This document shows, in pieces, positions 35,454-44,114 of a stretch of DNA of 64,000 nt (position 1 is the stretch's first letter; each line of letters starts with the position of its first letter). Below the pieces are notes generated by a model that made no database searches, was not told the origin of the DNA, and worked only from the letters and a program-made list of their open reading frames with translations. The position numbers and the translations under genes are program-made. Origin of the DNA: Stentor roeselii (Eukaryota > Ciliophora > Heterotrichea > Heterotrichida > Stentoridae); assembly GCA_006503475.1 (NCBI GenBank), contig RSEH01000009.1, positions 186,001 through 250,000 on the forward strand, in the 5' to 3' direction.

Positions 35454-36920
35454 TTAAAAGAGAACACAAAGCTCACAGGCTGAGTTATTAAAATTCGAGT
35501 CTATTGAAATGTCTTTTTTCTTCAGCTTGCTGAACTCGAAACCGAGTGCGTCTTCTTTTAGCTTCGATAGGATACGGTGACGGTAACCTGGCTTGCTTAT
35601 GCCCATGAATCTCAGGTCGTCTTGGGTTATCTCCCAAGGGGTGTTCATTATTTGAAGGATTTCTTCTAAGTCGCAGTAACCCTGGTCGATAAAATTCTGA
35701 TAAACTTCCTTCAAATTAAGATTTTCCAGCCAACGCTCCAAGTCAGGCATATCCACAACCCACATACTATTAGCTCCAGAAGTACAGCACTTAAAAGGAT
35801 TAGAATTTCCCTCAACTTTCTTCTCCTTATTAAAAGTATAATTATCAAGTGCCAACAAGAAGCGTTTTCGAAGTCCAGACTTAAGAATTCCTATTTCCTT
35901 AAGAGAAGCTTCAGTAATAGGCATAGCAGAGGACATCTGATAGACCAGCTGCTTTAAGTCATCATATCCTGCAGAAATAAGTGCAGAGTAAAGTTCTTCA
36001 AGTTTAGTCTTGCAGAGCCAGTTGTACATTTCTGGGTTTCTTTCAGTACCTCCAAAAGAAATTGCTTTATTTCTATCAACGATGATATCATATCCAGTCC
36101 TTTCAGCATCAGGTTCAATTAAGATGCTGGTATTATGACTGTACATTACAGTCTTTACTGTATCGACAGAGACTCTTACAGTTTCTCTGATTTTTTTATG
36201 CATATCGTCGAGTTGTCTGATTTTCTGTTCTACGGACTTGTTTTCACTGTATAGAGAAAACTCGGAATTGCTTCTTGAGAGACTTCCGAACTCTATTGAA
36301 TTCTTTTGGCAGATCTCAGAAGGCTCGGGACTCGGGATGTAAAAGGAGTTGGCACCTAAAAGACACTGAATTTCACTTGTCCTGGCGAGGTCTTTAGGAC
36401 TTTTTCCGTATTTGTCGAGAATCTCGCAGCTTGCGTCGAATTGAAGCAGTTGGGCTACTATGTTGGTGGCTGACATGTCGACTGCATGGTGAAGTGGGGT
36501 TCGACCATAGACCGAGTCCTGAATATTCGGTTTGGCTTTGAACTCAAGAAGCAGTTTCACTGTTTTCAAGTCTCCTTGAATGCATGCCTGATGCAAGGGT
36601 GTCTCTCCGTCATTCTGTTGGATGTTCGGGTCGGCTCCAAAAGACAATAAAAGCTTGCATATTGTTCGTTGCTTGTTGGAAATCGCTCTGTGTAAAGCTG
36701 TGTCTCCCATCTTGGTTCTGATGTTCGGCTCTGCTTTCGCTGATAACAGGGCTTCAACCACGTTGAATTGACCACAAACCACTGATCGATATAACTCTGT
36801 CCATCCTAGTTTGCTGTCGCACTCGTTTATTATTGACGGGTTCTGCTTTAGGCAGGATTCTAATCCGGAGATGTCACCTAATCTACATGCTCGTTGCAGG
36901 TCTGTTAAGGAGTGATCCAT
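35454..36920 (-). CDS. Ankyrin / double-SAM protein with CAAX box
   Basis: A 488-residue scaffold. Residues about 1-190 are five to six ankyrin repeats (DTALHRAISNKQRTICKLLL, ETPLHQACIQGDLKTVKLLL, RTPLHHAVDMSATNIVAQLL). After a linker come two SAM domains: about 297-360 (MYNWLCKTKLEELYSALISA) and about 395-460 (DLERWLENLNLKEVYQNF, FMGISKPGYRHRILSKL). The last four residues, CVLF, with a second cysteine in CELC, form a CaaX prenylation box, so the scaffold is probably membrane-tethered. SAM domains polymerise or bind other SAM proteins. No catalytic domain is present. Confidence 0.9.
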   Translation of the reverse strand: MDHSLTDLQRACRLGDISGLESCLKQNPSIINECDSKLGWTELYRSVVCGQFNVVEALLSAKAEPNIRTKMGDTALHRAISNKQRTICKLLLSFGADPNIQQNDGETPLHQACIQGDLKTVKLLLEFKAKPNIQDSVYGRTPLHHAVDMSATNIVAQLLQFDASCEILDKYGKSPKDLARTSEIQCLLGANSFYIPSPEPSEICQKNSIEFGSLSRSNSEFSLYSENKSVEQKIRQLDDMHKKIRETVRVSVDTVKTVMYSHNTSILIEPDAERTGYDIIVDRNKAISFGGTERNPEMYNWLCKTKLEELYSALISAGYDDLKQLVYQMSSAMPITEASLKEIGILKSGLRKRFLLALDNYTFNKEKKVEGNSNPFKCCTSGANSMWVVDMPDLERWLENLNLKEVYQNFIDQGYCDLEEILQIMNTPWEITQDDLRFMGISKPGYRHRILSKLKEDALGFEFSKLKKKDISIDSNFNNSACELCVLF

Positions 36921-37040
36921 TTAAATATATTTAATTGAGTTTGGAATCAGTTTATGGGAATTTGTTCCAGGGTAGGATGATTGGATATTTGGTTGAGTTT
37001 TTGGAGGATTTGGATTATTTGTATTCATGTTACACTATAC

Positions 37041-38519
37041 TTAATTACTTTCCTTTTTCTGACAAATAAGTCTTGTCACTTCTATCAAAACATGAGGAAT
37101 TTCCTCCAAGTGTTCAAACCCAACAGTCGCACTAACTTCCGAAAAGTTTTTAACAATAAAAGTCATACAAAACTTTTTCAAATCATGAGCTTCATGCCGA
37201 TGTCCCAAAATAAGTAAATCACAGCAATTTTCAATATCAACCGAGTGTTTCAAGCAATTCTGACACAGTTTTTTCAAGTACTTAAGCGTATGAGCATCAG
37301 CAAGTCCAAGCAGCTCAGCAGCGACAGCAGGACTAAATCCACTAATACTTCCAGTATACAAAAACTCCATCATCTGCAAATAAGCAGAGAAGCTCCAGTC
37401 CTTAATTTCAATTCTCGACTTCTGCGACTCAATCATACCTCCAGAAAGCATCGCCTTAAAATAATCACTTTGTTCAACAAGTATAGCCTTATGAGCATGA
37501 ATATCTCTTCCCTCAACAACAAATATAACATCAGAAAACTTGGAATTATTCACAAGTCTTTTCATATTATTGACTAAGTTCGTAATAGTCTCAGTGGCGA
37601 TTTCAGAGGCTTCTAACTTAGCGACATCAAGAATAAAAATATCATTGAGCCATTTATTTCCATCGAATCCTCCGAAAATGAAGAGACATTTGTTCATTAC
37701 AGTGCAAGCAGTGTGTCTTTGTCGCCCTGCAGGCGACCCTTCTACTTCAAGAGGATGTGTCCAGGCCATGCTTTCAGTGTCGAGGATGTACAAATCGTTG
37801 GACCTGCCTCGGCCGTCATACCCGCCGAAGAGGTAAATTTTGTGACCTATCAAATTCGCTGTGTGGCCTCGAAGGCCTTTGGGAGGCGAACCGTATATGT
37901 CAGGCTCTGTCCAAGTCATTGTTTCTGTGTCTAATATGTGAAGGTCTTTTAAGTGCTTGTTTCCTGAATGACCTCCGAATAAACAGAGCTTTGTCCCGAT
38001 TACTGTCATTGTATGAGCGTTTCTTGCCATTGGAAGAGGACCTTCTACGTAAGGCTGAGTCCAACTTGAGGACTTTATGTCGAGAACGTCGATGTCGTTG
38101 AAACAATGGGAACCGTCGTAACCTCCGAATAAATAAAGCTTTTTACCTACTCGGTTCATTGTGTGACATGCACGGGCTGTTGGAGATTGACCCACTGTCA
38201 CTGGTTTTACCCAGTTCAAAGTGTGAGTATCTAGCATATAAAGATCGTTCAACCATTGAAGTCCATCATGTCCTCCATGAACATAGATTTTATTGTCTAC
38301 AACTGCCGTAGTATGATTATTTCTGCAAGCAGGAATACGACCTGTCGTTTCCGGTTCAAACCATTTCATTTCTTCAGTGTCTAAAACATGAAGGTCGTTC
38401 AAAGCTCTTTTTCCGTTCCACCCTCCGAACATATATAGTTTACCACCAATGACATCACAGGAATGAGCTGCTCGAGCACCGGGAAGCTCTTGATTGAAGT
38501 TGGGATAGCTCCAAGCCAT
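37041..38519 (-). CDS. Kelch-BTB-BACK protein
   Basis: A 492-residue protein with six kelch repeats first (residues about 10-310; each has the GG doublet and spaced Y/W, for example KLYMFGGWNGKRALNDLHVL and KLYLFGGYDGSHCFNDIDVL), then a BTB domain (about 335-435: FSDVIFVVEGRDIHAHKAIL, FYTGSISGF-type segment) and a short BACK-like end. Kelch before BTB is the order of LZTR1-type proteins, the reverse of most animal KLHLs. BTB-kelch proteins are substrate adaptors for cullin-3 ubiquitin ligases; that role is inferred from family. The target is unknown. Confidence 0.92.
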   Translation of the reverse strand: MAWSYPNFNQELPGARAAHSCDVIGGKLYMFGGWNGKRALNDLHVLDTEEMKWFEPETTGRIPACRNNHTTAVVDNKIYVHGGHDGLQWLNDLYMLDTHTLNWVKPVTVGQSPTARACHTMNRVGKKLYLFGGYDGSHCFNDIDVLDIKSSSWTQPYVEGPLPMARNAHTMTVIGTKLCLFGGHSGNKHLKDLHILDTETMTWTEPDIYGSPPKGLRGHTANLIGHKIYLFGGYDGRGRSNDLYILDTESMAWTHPLEVEGSPAGRQRHTACTVMNKCLFIFGGFDGNKWLNDIFILDVAKLEASEIATETITNLVNNMKRLVNNSKFSDVIFVVEGRDIHAHKAILVEQSDYFKAMLSGGMIESQKSRIEIKDWSFSAYLQMMEFLYTGSISGFSPAVAAELLGLADAHTLKYLKKLCQNCLKHSVDIENCCDLLILGHRHEAHDLKKFCMTFIVKNFSEVSATVGFEHLEEIPHVLIEVTRLICQKKESN

Positions 38520-38933
38520 TATTATTCAAATTTTACTCAAGGAATCAATGAGTCTAGTACTTAGATTGTTTTAGGATTATGAAAATCAAAGCTTTCTTCA
38601 ATTAAACTCATGAAAAATGTTATCAAGTTTTAAAGTTATTTGAATTTCTGATTTCCTGTAAAATGGATTTGAAATATACAAAAGTTCAAAAAAGCCTTTT
38701 TTCAACTAAAGTCAAAATTCAGCCAGATTAAAGACTACCAAAATAAGAACATTCAACATTAGATTCTTTCCCGTCATCTCCTTTCCTCCACCTTATCATC
38801 CAGGTATCCCAATAACAATTCCAGATTCACAAGTTCTCCAAGCTGACAAAATCCCTAACATTCTAAAAAGGTTCTAGAGTCAAGTAAAAAATATGGTTAA
38901 AAATCATACTTACGGGCATATTATAGCTTAGCA
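38520..38933. other. AT-rich spacer
   Basis: A 414-base region between two minus-strand genes, presumably the promoter of the Kelch gene. No open frame, repeat or RNA gene was seen. Confidence 0.5.
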
Positions 38934-39452
38934 TTATACATCATCTTCCTTCTTCCCCTGTTTCTTGAATAAACTATTCCATCTGTTCCTCACCGAATTT
39001 TCCGTTCTTCCCGGCAGACACCTCGCAATTAAACTCCAGGCATTTCCATGTTCTTTCTGCAAGTTAACCAACATTCTGTCCTCTTCTTCATTCCAATCAC
39101 TCTTATTCAAGTTAGGGTTCAAATGATTGAACCATCTTTCCCGACAATGCTTTCCCTTCCTCAGCATATTTCCATTAAAAACCTGGTAGTTTATCTTATG
39201 AGCGATTTTACTCCAGTTCTTCGCCCCCTGGAGTTTGACGTGACTTGTAAGAATCTCGTCTTCTTCTGCCTGCCAAGCAAGGTCTCTAGCCCCACACTTT
39301 TTGTTGGCTGTTACTTTGACAGGCGAAGGCTGGGGAACTACGGCTGGGGCCCGGCAGAGCTGAAAAGATTTGAAAAGGTCCTGCATCTGGAAAAGGAAGA
39401 AGCTTTTGAAGAAATGCTCAGTGAATAATTCTGGGACAATGTTGTGGTTCAT
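38934..39452 (-). CDS. R2R3 MYB-type DNA-binding protein
   Basis: About 172 residues with two MYB repeats filling the C-terminal two-thirds: WQAEEDEILTSHVKLQGAKNWSKIA...CRERWFNHL and WNEEEDRMLVNLQKEHGNAWSLIA...VRNRWNSLF, with the regularly spaced tryptophans of each helix-turn-helix. Two repeats suffice for DNA binding in plant and protist R2R3 proteins, so a transcription factor or cell-cycle regulator (c-Myb, CDC5 relatives) is likely. An in-frame ATG at 39473 exists; the ATG at 39452 is preferred because CCAATAAAAATG matches other starts here. The C-terminus is basic-acidic (KKQGKKEDDV). Confidence 0.92.
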   Translation of the reverse strand: MNHNIVPELFTEHFFKSFFLFQMQDLFKSFQLCRAPAVVPQPSPVKVTANKKCGARDLAWQAEEDEILTSHVKLQGAKNWSKIAHKINYQVFNGNMLRKGKHCRERWFNHLNPNLNKSDWNEEEDRMLVNLQKEHGNAWSLIARCLPGRTENSVRNRWNSLFKKQGKKEDDV

Positions 39453-39526
39453 TTTTATTGGAAAAAGAACCATATAGTTTTAACTAATAAATGGAAGATT
39501 AGATAAAGTAGGATAGTTAGAGGAAG

Positions 39527-40480
39527 TTAAGATGTATGGCTTAGGATTGGCAGGAATCGACTTATTAGTTCTTTTTCGAAAAAACGGTAGCTCATGTCTA
39601 GATCTGATAAGAGATTGTGAAGGGATGAAGCGAATGAAGACTTTTTCTTGCAGAGAAGTCTGGAAAACAGGCTTGGGAGGTTTAGAGATATTGAACCTGG
39701 TTCAGATGAAACGGTACTTAAACGATTGCATTTTTTTAGGAATGATGATCGTTTTTGTTGAGGTTTCTGAGGTTTTAGGATCTTTTCTTTGAAGATGATT
39801 TTTAGGATCTGATTTAATTGGTTGGTTAGAATTTCGCTTGCTTGCTTTAGAGAGAGGGTTGATATCTCATCGAGGAGGTCTTCTGAAATAGCCGCGCAAA
39901 ACCAGAAAGTGTCAAGACTATAGCAAGTCGAGTTAACTTTTTCAATATTAATTATTTTCGAGCACTGAATTCTAGGGTTCATTCGATATAAATATTTATG
40001 CAATTTAAACACCTTCCACTTTGCAGCCAATCCTGAAAGTAAATTGATGATTTTTTCTAAAATGCGAAATTTGATAGTAATATTAGGGTCTTCAATAATA
40101 ATAAGGTTGAGATCCTTGATAAAACTTGAATCTTGTGAATTCTGACTATAACTATCCACCTGTATCTTCGGATATATAAAAATCAAGTCCTGCAACAAAA
40201 CCTGTCCAGGTTTAAACTGAAAAAAAACTTTATTAATTTTATACAATTCTCTTTCAAACTTTCCTAAATCAGTTTTAATTGTTTTGTCCAAATAATGTTC
40301 AATAAGTTCTTTAAAGTTTTTAAACTCAATAATAAAAGGTTTTTCTTCTAAATCTTCACTATTCGAGATCATTGATAAATTTTTCCCAACTTCAAATGAA
40401 ACCGGTAGGCCATTAAGAATCCTATCAGACCGAAGTTGTTTCTCTTCTTCAGAGTTACTTTCACCATAGTTATCAGTCAT
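39527..40480 (-). CDS. Hypothetical protein
   Basis: A 317-residue protein. The N-terminus is acidic (GESNSEEEKQL), the centre hydrophobic and helical (ILEKIINLLSGLAAKWKVFKLHKYL) without a clear membrane segment, and the C-terminus basic and serine-rich. No motif or family is recognised. It is divergent from the ArfGAP gene with 36 bp between the ATGs, and tandem with the MYB gene. A plus-strand open frame over its 3' end has no support. Confidence 0.7.
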   Translation of the reverse strand: MTDNYGESNSEEEKQLRSDRILNGLPVSFEVGKNLSMISNSEDLEEKPFIIEFKNFKELIEHYLDKTIKTDLGKFERELYKINKVFFQFKPGQVLLQDLIFIYPKIQVDSYSQNSQDSSFIKDLNLIIIEDPNITIKFRILEKIINLLSGLAAKWKVFKLHKYLYRMNPRIQCSKIINIEKVNSTCYSLDTFWFCAAISEDLLDEISTLSLKQASEILTNQLNQILKIIFKEKILKPQKPQQKRSSFLKKCNRLSTVSSEPGSISLNLPSLFSRLLCKKKSSFASSLHNLLSDLDMSYRFFEKELISRFLPILSHTS

Positions 40481-40516
40481 TTACTGCCATACTTCAAAAA
40501 ATAAACAAATAATTTT

Positions 40517-41365
40517 ATGGTTTCTCAAGGAACTTCCGACGAGGTCTTCACAAGAATAATGCAAGACCCAAGCAATTCAATTTGCATGGACTGCAGTTCT
40601 CAAGTAGTGAAATTCGCGTCAGTGAATCACGGAATTTTTCTCTGTGAAAACTGTTCAAAAATCCACCAACTCCTCGGCAGAAGTCTCAGTTTTGTCAAGT
40701 CTCTAAAAGACTCTTGGAGCATTCGACAACTAAAACTTTTAACAGTCGGTGGAAATGAAACACTTCGAAAGTTTTTCCATTCTTACAACATGCCAGAAGA
40801 AGCAAGTGTCCAATTCAAGTACTGCACCCTTGCTGCAAAGTATTACCGAGAGATGTTGAAAGTCATGGCTGAAGGCGAAACATGTTCAATGCCGACTCCT
40901 TCACAAGAAGAAGGTTTGACTCTAACAGTTGACATCTCTATTTTCAAACAAGAAGAAAAAAAACAAGAAGAAGAAAAACCTCCTGTCAGCAATTTTTTCA
41001 GTTCAGCAATTTCGAAAACTTACGGACTTGGCAAGAATCTCGTGGGAAAGGTCTTAGAAAACGAGAAAATCCGGGAAATCGAGCAGAAAGCGATTGAAAC
41101 TGCGCAGAAAGTCAGCTCTGGGATCCTTCATCGAGCTCGAGAAGGCATCGAGCACCTTGGAACTCGTTCAGAGATCCAAACAAAAGGAGTCAACTTGTTA
41201 AAAGACGGAGCTCTTCACGCTTACGACTCAATGACTGGAGCGGCTTATTCAACATATCAAACCCTTTCCAACGACGAAAGAACTCGAAGGATCCGAGAAG
41301 ACTCGATGAGCTTCTTGTTGAACCTCGAGTCTTCTTTGAAAAGCAAGTCACAAGAGAGCGATTAG
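40517..41365 (+). CDS. ArfGAP-domain protein lacking arginine finger
   Basis: A 282-residue protein. Residues about 15-115 are an ArfGAP zinc-finger domain: CMDC, sixteen residues, CENC, with the downstream LGRSLSFVKSLKDSW and SFHSYNMP-like helix (shown in part). In active ArfGAPs the histidine after the zinc finger is followed by Arg, the catalytic finger; here the segment reads SKIHQLLGRS, with Gln in that place. The protein may therefore bind Arf-GTP without stimulating hydrolysis, or use a different arginine. The C-terminal 150 residues are helical (KNLVGKVLENEKIREIEQKA) and reminiscent of ArfGAP2/3-type tails. Golgi or endosomal location is inferred from family. Confidence 0.85.
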   Translation: MVSQGTSDEVFTRIMQDPSNSICMDCSSQVVKFASVNHGIFLCENCSKIHQLLGRSLSFVKSLKDSWSIRQLKLLTVGGNETLRKFFHSYNMPEEASVQFKYCTLAAKYYREMLKVMAEGETCSMPTPSQEEGLTLTVDISIFKQEEKKQEEEKPPVSNFFSSAISKTYGLGKNLVGKVLENEKIREIEQKAIETAQKVSSGILHRAREGIEHLGTRSEIQTKGVNLLKDGALHAYDSMTGAAYSTYQTLSNDERTRRIREDSMSFLLNLESSLKSKSQESD

Positions 41366-41409
41366 GAAAAGACTCCATTCTTCAGCAGGTTTTGAATAAG
41401 TTAACCAAT

Positions 41410-42426
41410 ATGAATATGAAAACTTCATCTAAGCTCAGTTCTGTTAAACGTGTCTATGTAAGTATCAGGGAACAGCCAAAAAGTGAACCAGTCAAATCTC
41501 TGCTTCAACCAAAGCCGCCCAGTCAACCTGCAAGGTTTATCCGGAAAAGACAAGACAGATGCCATACCCCGGAGCAGGTGGCTCCGAAAGAAAAGCCTCA
41601 GACCAAGTTCATCTATCATCGGTCACTTTCTCCTTATGTCCCTCCAAAAGAAAACACTTACAAAAACTTCTGTGTCCCAAAAGAGTCACCTTCTTTACTC
41701 CCTCCTCCTGTTCTTAAAGAAGATGAAGACCTTTGCTTGCCTTATGAATTAGGAAACTCTGAATTGTATGAAACTGCGAAAATGAATCAATTTAACGTTT
41801 CGAAAAAAGTCGAGACTTCAGATGAAAGAAGAACTCAAAAAAATGAAGACTTTCAAAAAGTTGAAAAAAATGAAAGGCCTGAAGGAAAAGAAATGAAAAA
41901 TGTGAAAAATGAAAATATTGAAAAAACAAGAGGCTCTCGAACTGTCTCTGATAATGAAAATAATGATCAAACAGAAAAAATCTTAAAAATCGATGGGAAG
42001 AGGTCAAAACGTGCATCAATTAGAAGTCTATGTAAAAACCTTGACTTAAATAAAAAAGTTCTGACAAAAGCTCAACTTTTAGTAGCTCCAGTTGAAAATA
42101 GAGGAAGACAGGAAAGTTTTTCTTCTAGTGTTCCTAATGATGAGAATACAACAGTGGCTTCAAGGACCCCATCGCCAAACATCTCTCAAAGAAACAATCG
42201 TTGTCAAGCTCTTTCAAGAAACTTTAAAATAAAAAGAGAAGGATTCGTGAGTGAAGTCGAAAAGCAAACTCGAGGTAAAAGTGCAGAAAAAGCATCAGAA
42301 AATCATGAACCTTGGATGAATATATTAAAAGACCTGGAAAATGGAATTACTATTCAAGACTTGCCGTCATTTCAAAGCATTCAAAATTCCAGAGTTTCTG
42401 TTAAATTGAGACGAGATTGTAAGTAA
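41410..42426 (+). CDS. Disordered basic hypothetical protein
   Basis: About 338 residues, starting MNMKTSSKLSS. The frame is open upstream but only with TTG, so the ATG at 41410 is chosen. It is rich in K, S, P, E and N: a proline/lysine N-terminal third (EPVKSLLQPKPPSQPARF), an acidic-basic middle and a short C-terminal helical part (WMNILKDLENGITIQDL). No domain is recognised. It is tandem with the ArfGAP gene (44 bp) and convergent with the next gene (10 bp). Confidence 0.65.
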   Translation: MNMKTSSKLSSVKRVYVSIREQPKSEPVKSLLQPKPPSQPARFIRKRQDRCHTPEQVAPKEKPQTKFIYHRSLSPYVPPKENTYKNFCVPKESPSLLPPPVLKEDEDLCLPYELGNSELYETAKMNQFNVSKKVETSDERRTQKNEDFQKVEKNERPEGKEMKNVKNENIEKTRGSRTVSDNENNDQTEKILKIDGKRSKRASIRSLCKNLDLNKKVLTKAQLLVAPVENRGRQESFSSSVPNDENTTVASRTPSPNISQRNNRCQALSRNFKIKREGFVSEVEKQTRGKSAEKASENHEPWMNILKDLENGITIQDLPSFQSIQNSRVSVKLRRDCK

Positions 42427-42436
42427 ATATTTAATT

Positions 42437-42712
42437 TTAATTCATACGCAACTCTTTGTCGTCCATGTGCTTGACTTTTAACATCCGCTGAGCTTTTTTT
42501 GAAAGAGTTTTTTTCCATCGTCTTTTGTGGTTCACGATGTACAGCACGTCGTCTTCTTGGTAATCGACTGAAATCAGTTTTCGCTTTCTTTCAGTGTCTA
42601 TTTCAGACATGTAGTCAGTGATTCCGATGTCCTCGCTACCTTTAAGTTTGACTTTTTCATCGACTTCTTCTTCTTGGCCAGCTTTTTTCTTTTTCTGCGG
42701 TTTTGTCTTCAT
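42437..42712 (-). CDS. Small lysine-rich protein
   Basis: A 91-residue protein with a polybasic start (MKTKPQKKKKAG), an acidic middle (ITDYMSEIDTERKRKL) and a basic end (HKRRWKKTLSKKAQRML). The short hydrophobic stretch VDYQEDDVLYIVNHKRRWKK could be a chromodomain-like strand set, but this is weak. Possibly nuclear from composition and from its HMG-box neighbour. Unknown family. Confidence 0.6.
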   Translation of the reverse strand: MKTKPQKKKKAGQEEEVDEKVKLKGSEDIGITDYMSEIDTERKRKLISVDYQEDDVLYIVNHKRRWKKTLSKKAQRMLKVKHMDDKELRMN

Positions 42713-42761
42713 TTATACCCCCCAAGAACAAAATAATTAATCTAAATTCTTATCAATAAGT

Positions 42762-42850
42762 CAAAAGAATTCATCAAAACCCTTAAAAACCAAAAGAATT
42801 TCATCAAAACCCTTAAAAACCAAAAGAATTTCATCAAAACCAATAAAAAA
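42762..42850. repeat. 30-nt direct repeat, about 3 copies
   Basis: The unit CAAAAGAATT TCATCAAAAC CCTTAAAAAC (shown in three blocks of 10) is present twice nearly perfectly (from 42762 and 42791) and a third time partially (from 42821). It occupies the spacer between the start of the gene at 42712 and the stop of the HMG-box gene. Confidence 0.85.
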
Positions 42851-42854
42851 CTAA

Positions 42855-43274
42855 TTATTTCTTTTTCATAGCGCCTTTTTTGCTTTCTTTCATGGGAGTC
42901 ATAGACCTTTTTTTCCCTGCATCTTTCGGAGCAGGAGGAGGAATATCTGAACTTTTTTTGCCATTTGTAAGTGTAAAATAGCCTTTTTTCGCCATTTCCT
43001 CCTTCTGCTTATTTGCCCGGTCGTTGGCCTTCGCGACGAGGTTGCTATATTTTTCTTTGACTGATTCATCGCAGTTCTTCCAGTCTGACCTGATCTTTCT
43101 GGCGATTTGCTTGAGACTCAGCTGCTTTTCAGACTTGGAGTTTTCCTTGTGGTAGTCCTCTCGCTTGTCAGCGACGAAGAGGGTGTAGGCCAAGGGCGAA
43201 GCCTTTGGAACGTATTTTTCAAGTGTCTTGTCCCATTTGCATTCTTTCGAAATTTCGCTGGATGACTTGTTCAT
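42855..43274 (-). CDS. HMG-box protein
   Basis: A 139-residue basic protein. Residues about 25-95 match an HMG box (PKASPLAYTLFVADKREDYH, then IARKIRSDWKNCDESVKEKY), with the aromatic residues of the L-shaped fold. The tail is lysine-rich (MKESKKGAMKKK). A single-box, small HMG protein would bend DNA and act in chromatin. Length fits HMGB-like proteins of protists. Nuclear localisation is inferred. Confidence 0.88.
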   Translation of the reverse strand: MNKSSSEISKECKWDKTLEKYVPKASPLAYTLFVADKREDYHKENSKSEKQLSLKQIARKIRSDWKNCDESVKEKYSNLVAKANDRANKQKEEMAKKGYFTLTNGKKSSDIPPPAPKDAGKKRSMTPMKESKKGAMKKK

Positions 43275-43456
43275 TTAAATTATACCGCCATTTGAATTAG
43301 GGGATTTGAAATTGAATAATTATCGACAGTGGATTGTTTGAAACAGGGTGTTAATGACTGATGGTTTTGGAAGAGTTTTTGAAAGATTTGAGAGAAGATA
43401 AATATTTTGGATATATTGAGATAAATATTAGCAAGGTTAAAATAATAGTTTTATTA

Positions 43457-44107
43457 TCAAACTTGTGTGTTTTTTGAATGCGATTTTTCATCTTCTATTG
43501 ATTCTAAAGACTTGGGGATTAAATACTCGTAAAAAATCGCATAAGAGAAAATTTGGGCATACATCGCGAATCCAAAGAAAAAAGCAGCGACAATAAAAAC
43601 GTCTTGATCTGAAATGCCATAAACAGTCCATGCAATAGTATTGAGACAATTGACACAGTTATCAAAAATGTCGATACTTTTACAGCTTTTATTGTTTTTT
43701 AAAGCTGTCAAGTCAATTAAGCAGTAAAAGTACAGACGAACAGTGACCAAGCAGCCAAGAGGTATCAAGTAGTCAAGATGCAAGTTCCTGAAGACCAAAA
43801 CAATACAAACTCCAACAGCTAAATTTCTACAAACCCTTCTAATCTCTCTAAAAACAAATCCATAAGCGATAAGACACGAAGCACTAATAGAAAATCCAAC
43901 AAGATTAGCAAAAAAAGGCAAAGAATCAAGACTTTGCACTCCATAAGCAAACCAGAAACTCATACAAAAGAAGCTAAACCTAATAACTTCAAAATAATGA
44001 TAAGAGCTCTTCGGCTGTCCTCTAAGTTTCAGAATTCCTTTCAAAGGATAAGCGCAGCAGACAGAGTTAAGCACAGCAGCTACGAAGTAAATTTGATGGG
44101 TGTCCAT
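43457..44107 (-). CDS. SWEET (MtN3)-like sugar transporter
   Basis: A 216-residue protein with seven membrane segments arranged as two 3-TM units, the SWEET plan. Unit 1 has LRGQPKSSYHYFEVIRFSFF and FWFAYGVQSLDSLPFFANLVGF; unit 2 has KNNKSCKSIDIF and NTIAWTVYGISDQDVFIVAAFFF, matching the WxxYG-xxxxDxFI pattern of MtN3/saliva domains. SWEETs let sugars diffuse across membranes in either direction. Alternatives such as other 7-TM proteins are less likely. The gene starts 7 bp after the stop of the peroxiredoxin-like gene. Confidence 0.72.
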   Translation of the reverse strand: MDTHQIYFVAAVLNSVCCAYPLKGILKLRGQPKSSYHYFEVIRFSFFCMSFWFAYGVQSLDSLPFFANLVGFSISASCLIAYGFVFREIRRVCRNLAVGVCIVLVFRNLHLDYLIPLGCLVTVRLYFYCLIDLTALKNNKSCKSIDIFDNCVNCLNTIAWTVYGISDQDVFIVAAFFFGFAMYAQIFSYAIFYEYLIPKSLESIEDEKSHSKNTQV

Positions 44108-44114
44108 ATTATTC

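Noticed and set aside
39532-39792. Plus-strand 86-residue frame
   Set aside because: It lies wholly over a minus-strand gene and has no start context or family.
42762-42850. CRISPR-like direct repeats
   Set aside because: The 30-nt units are tandem without spacers, in a eukaryotic genome; they are ordinary tandem repeats.
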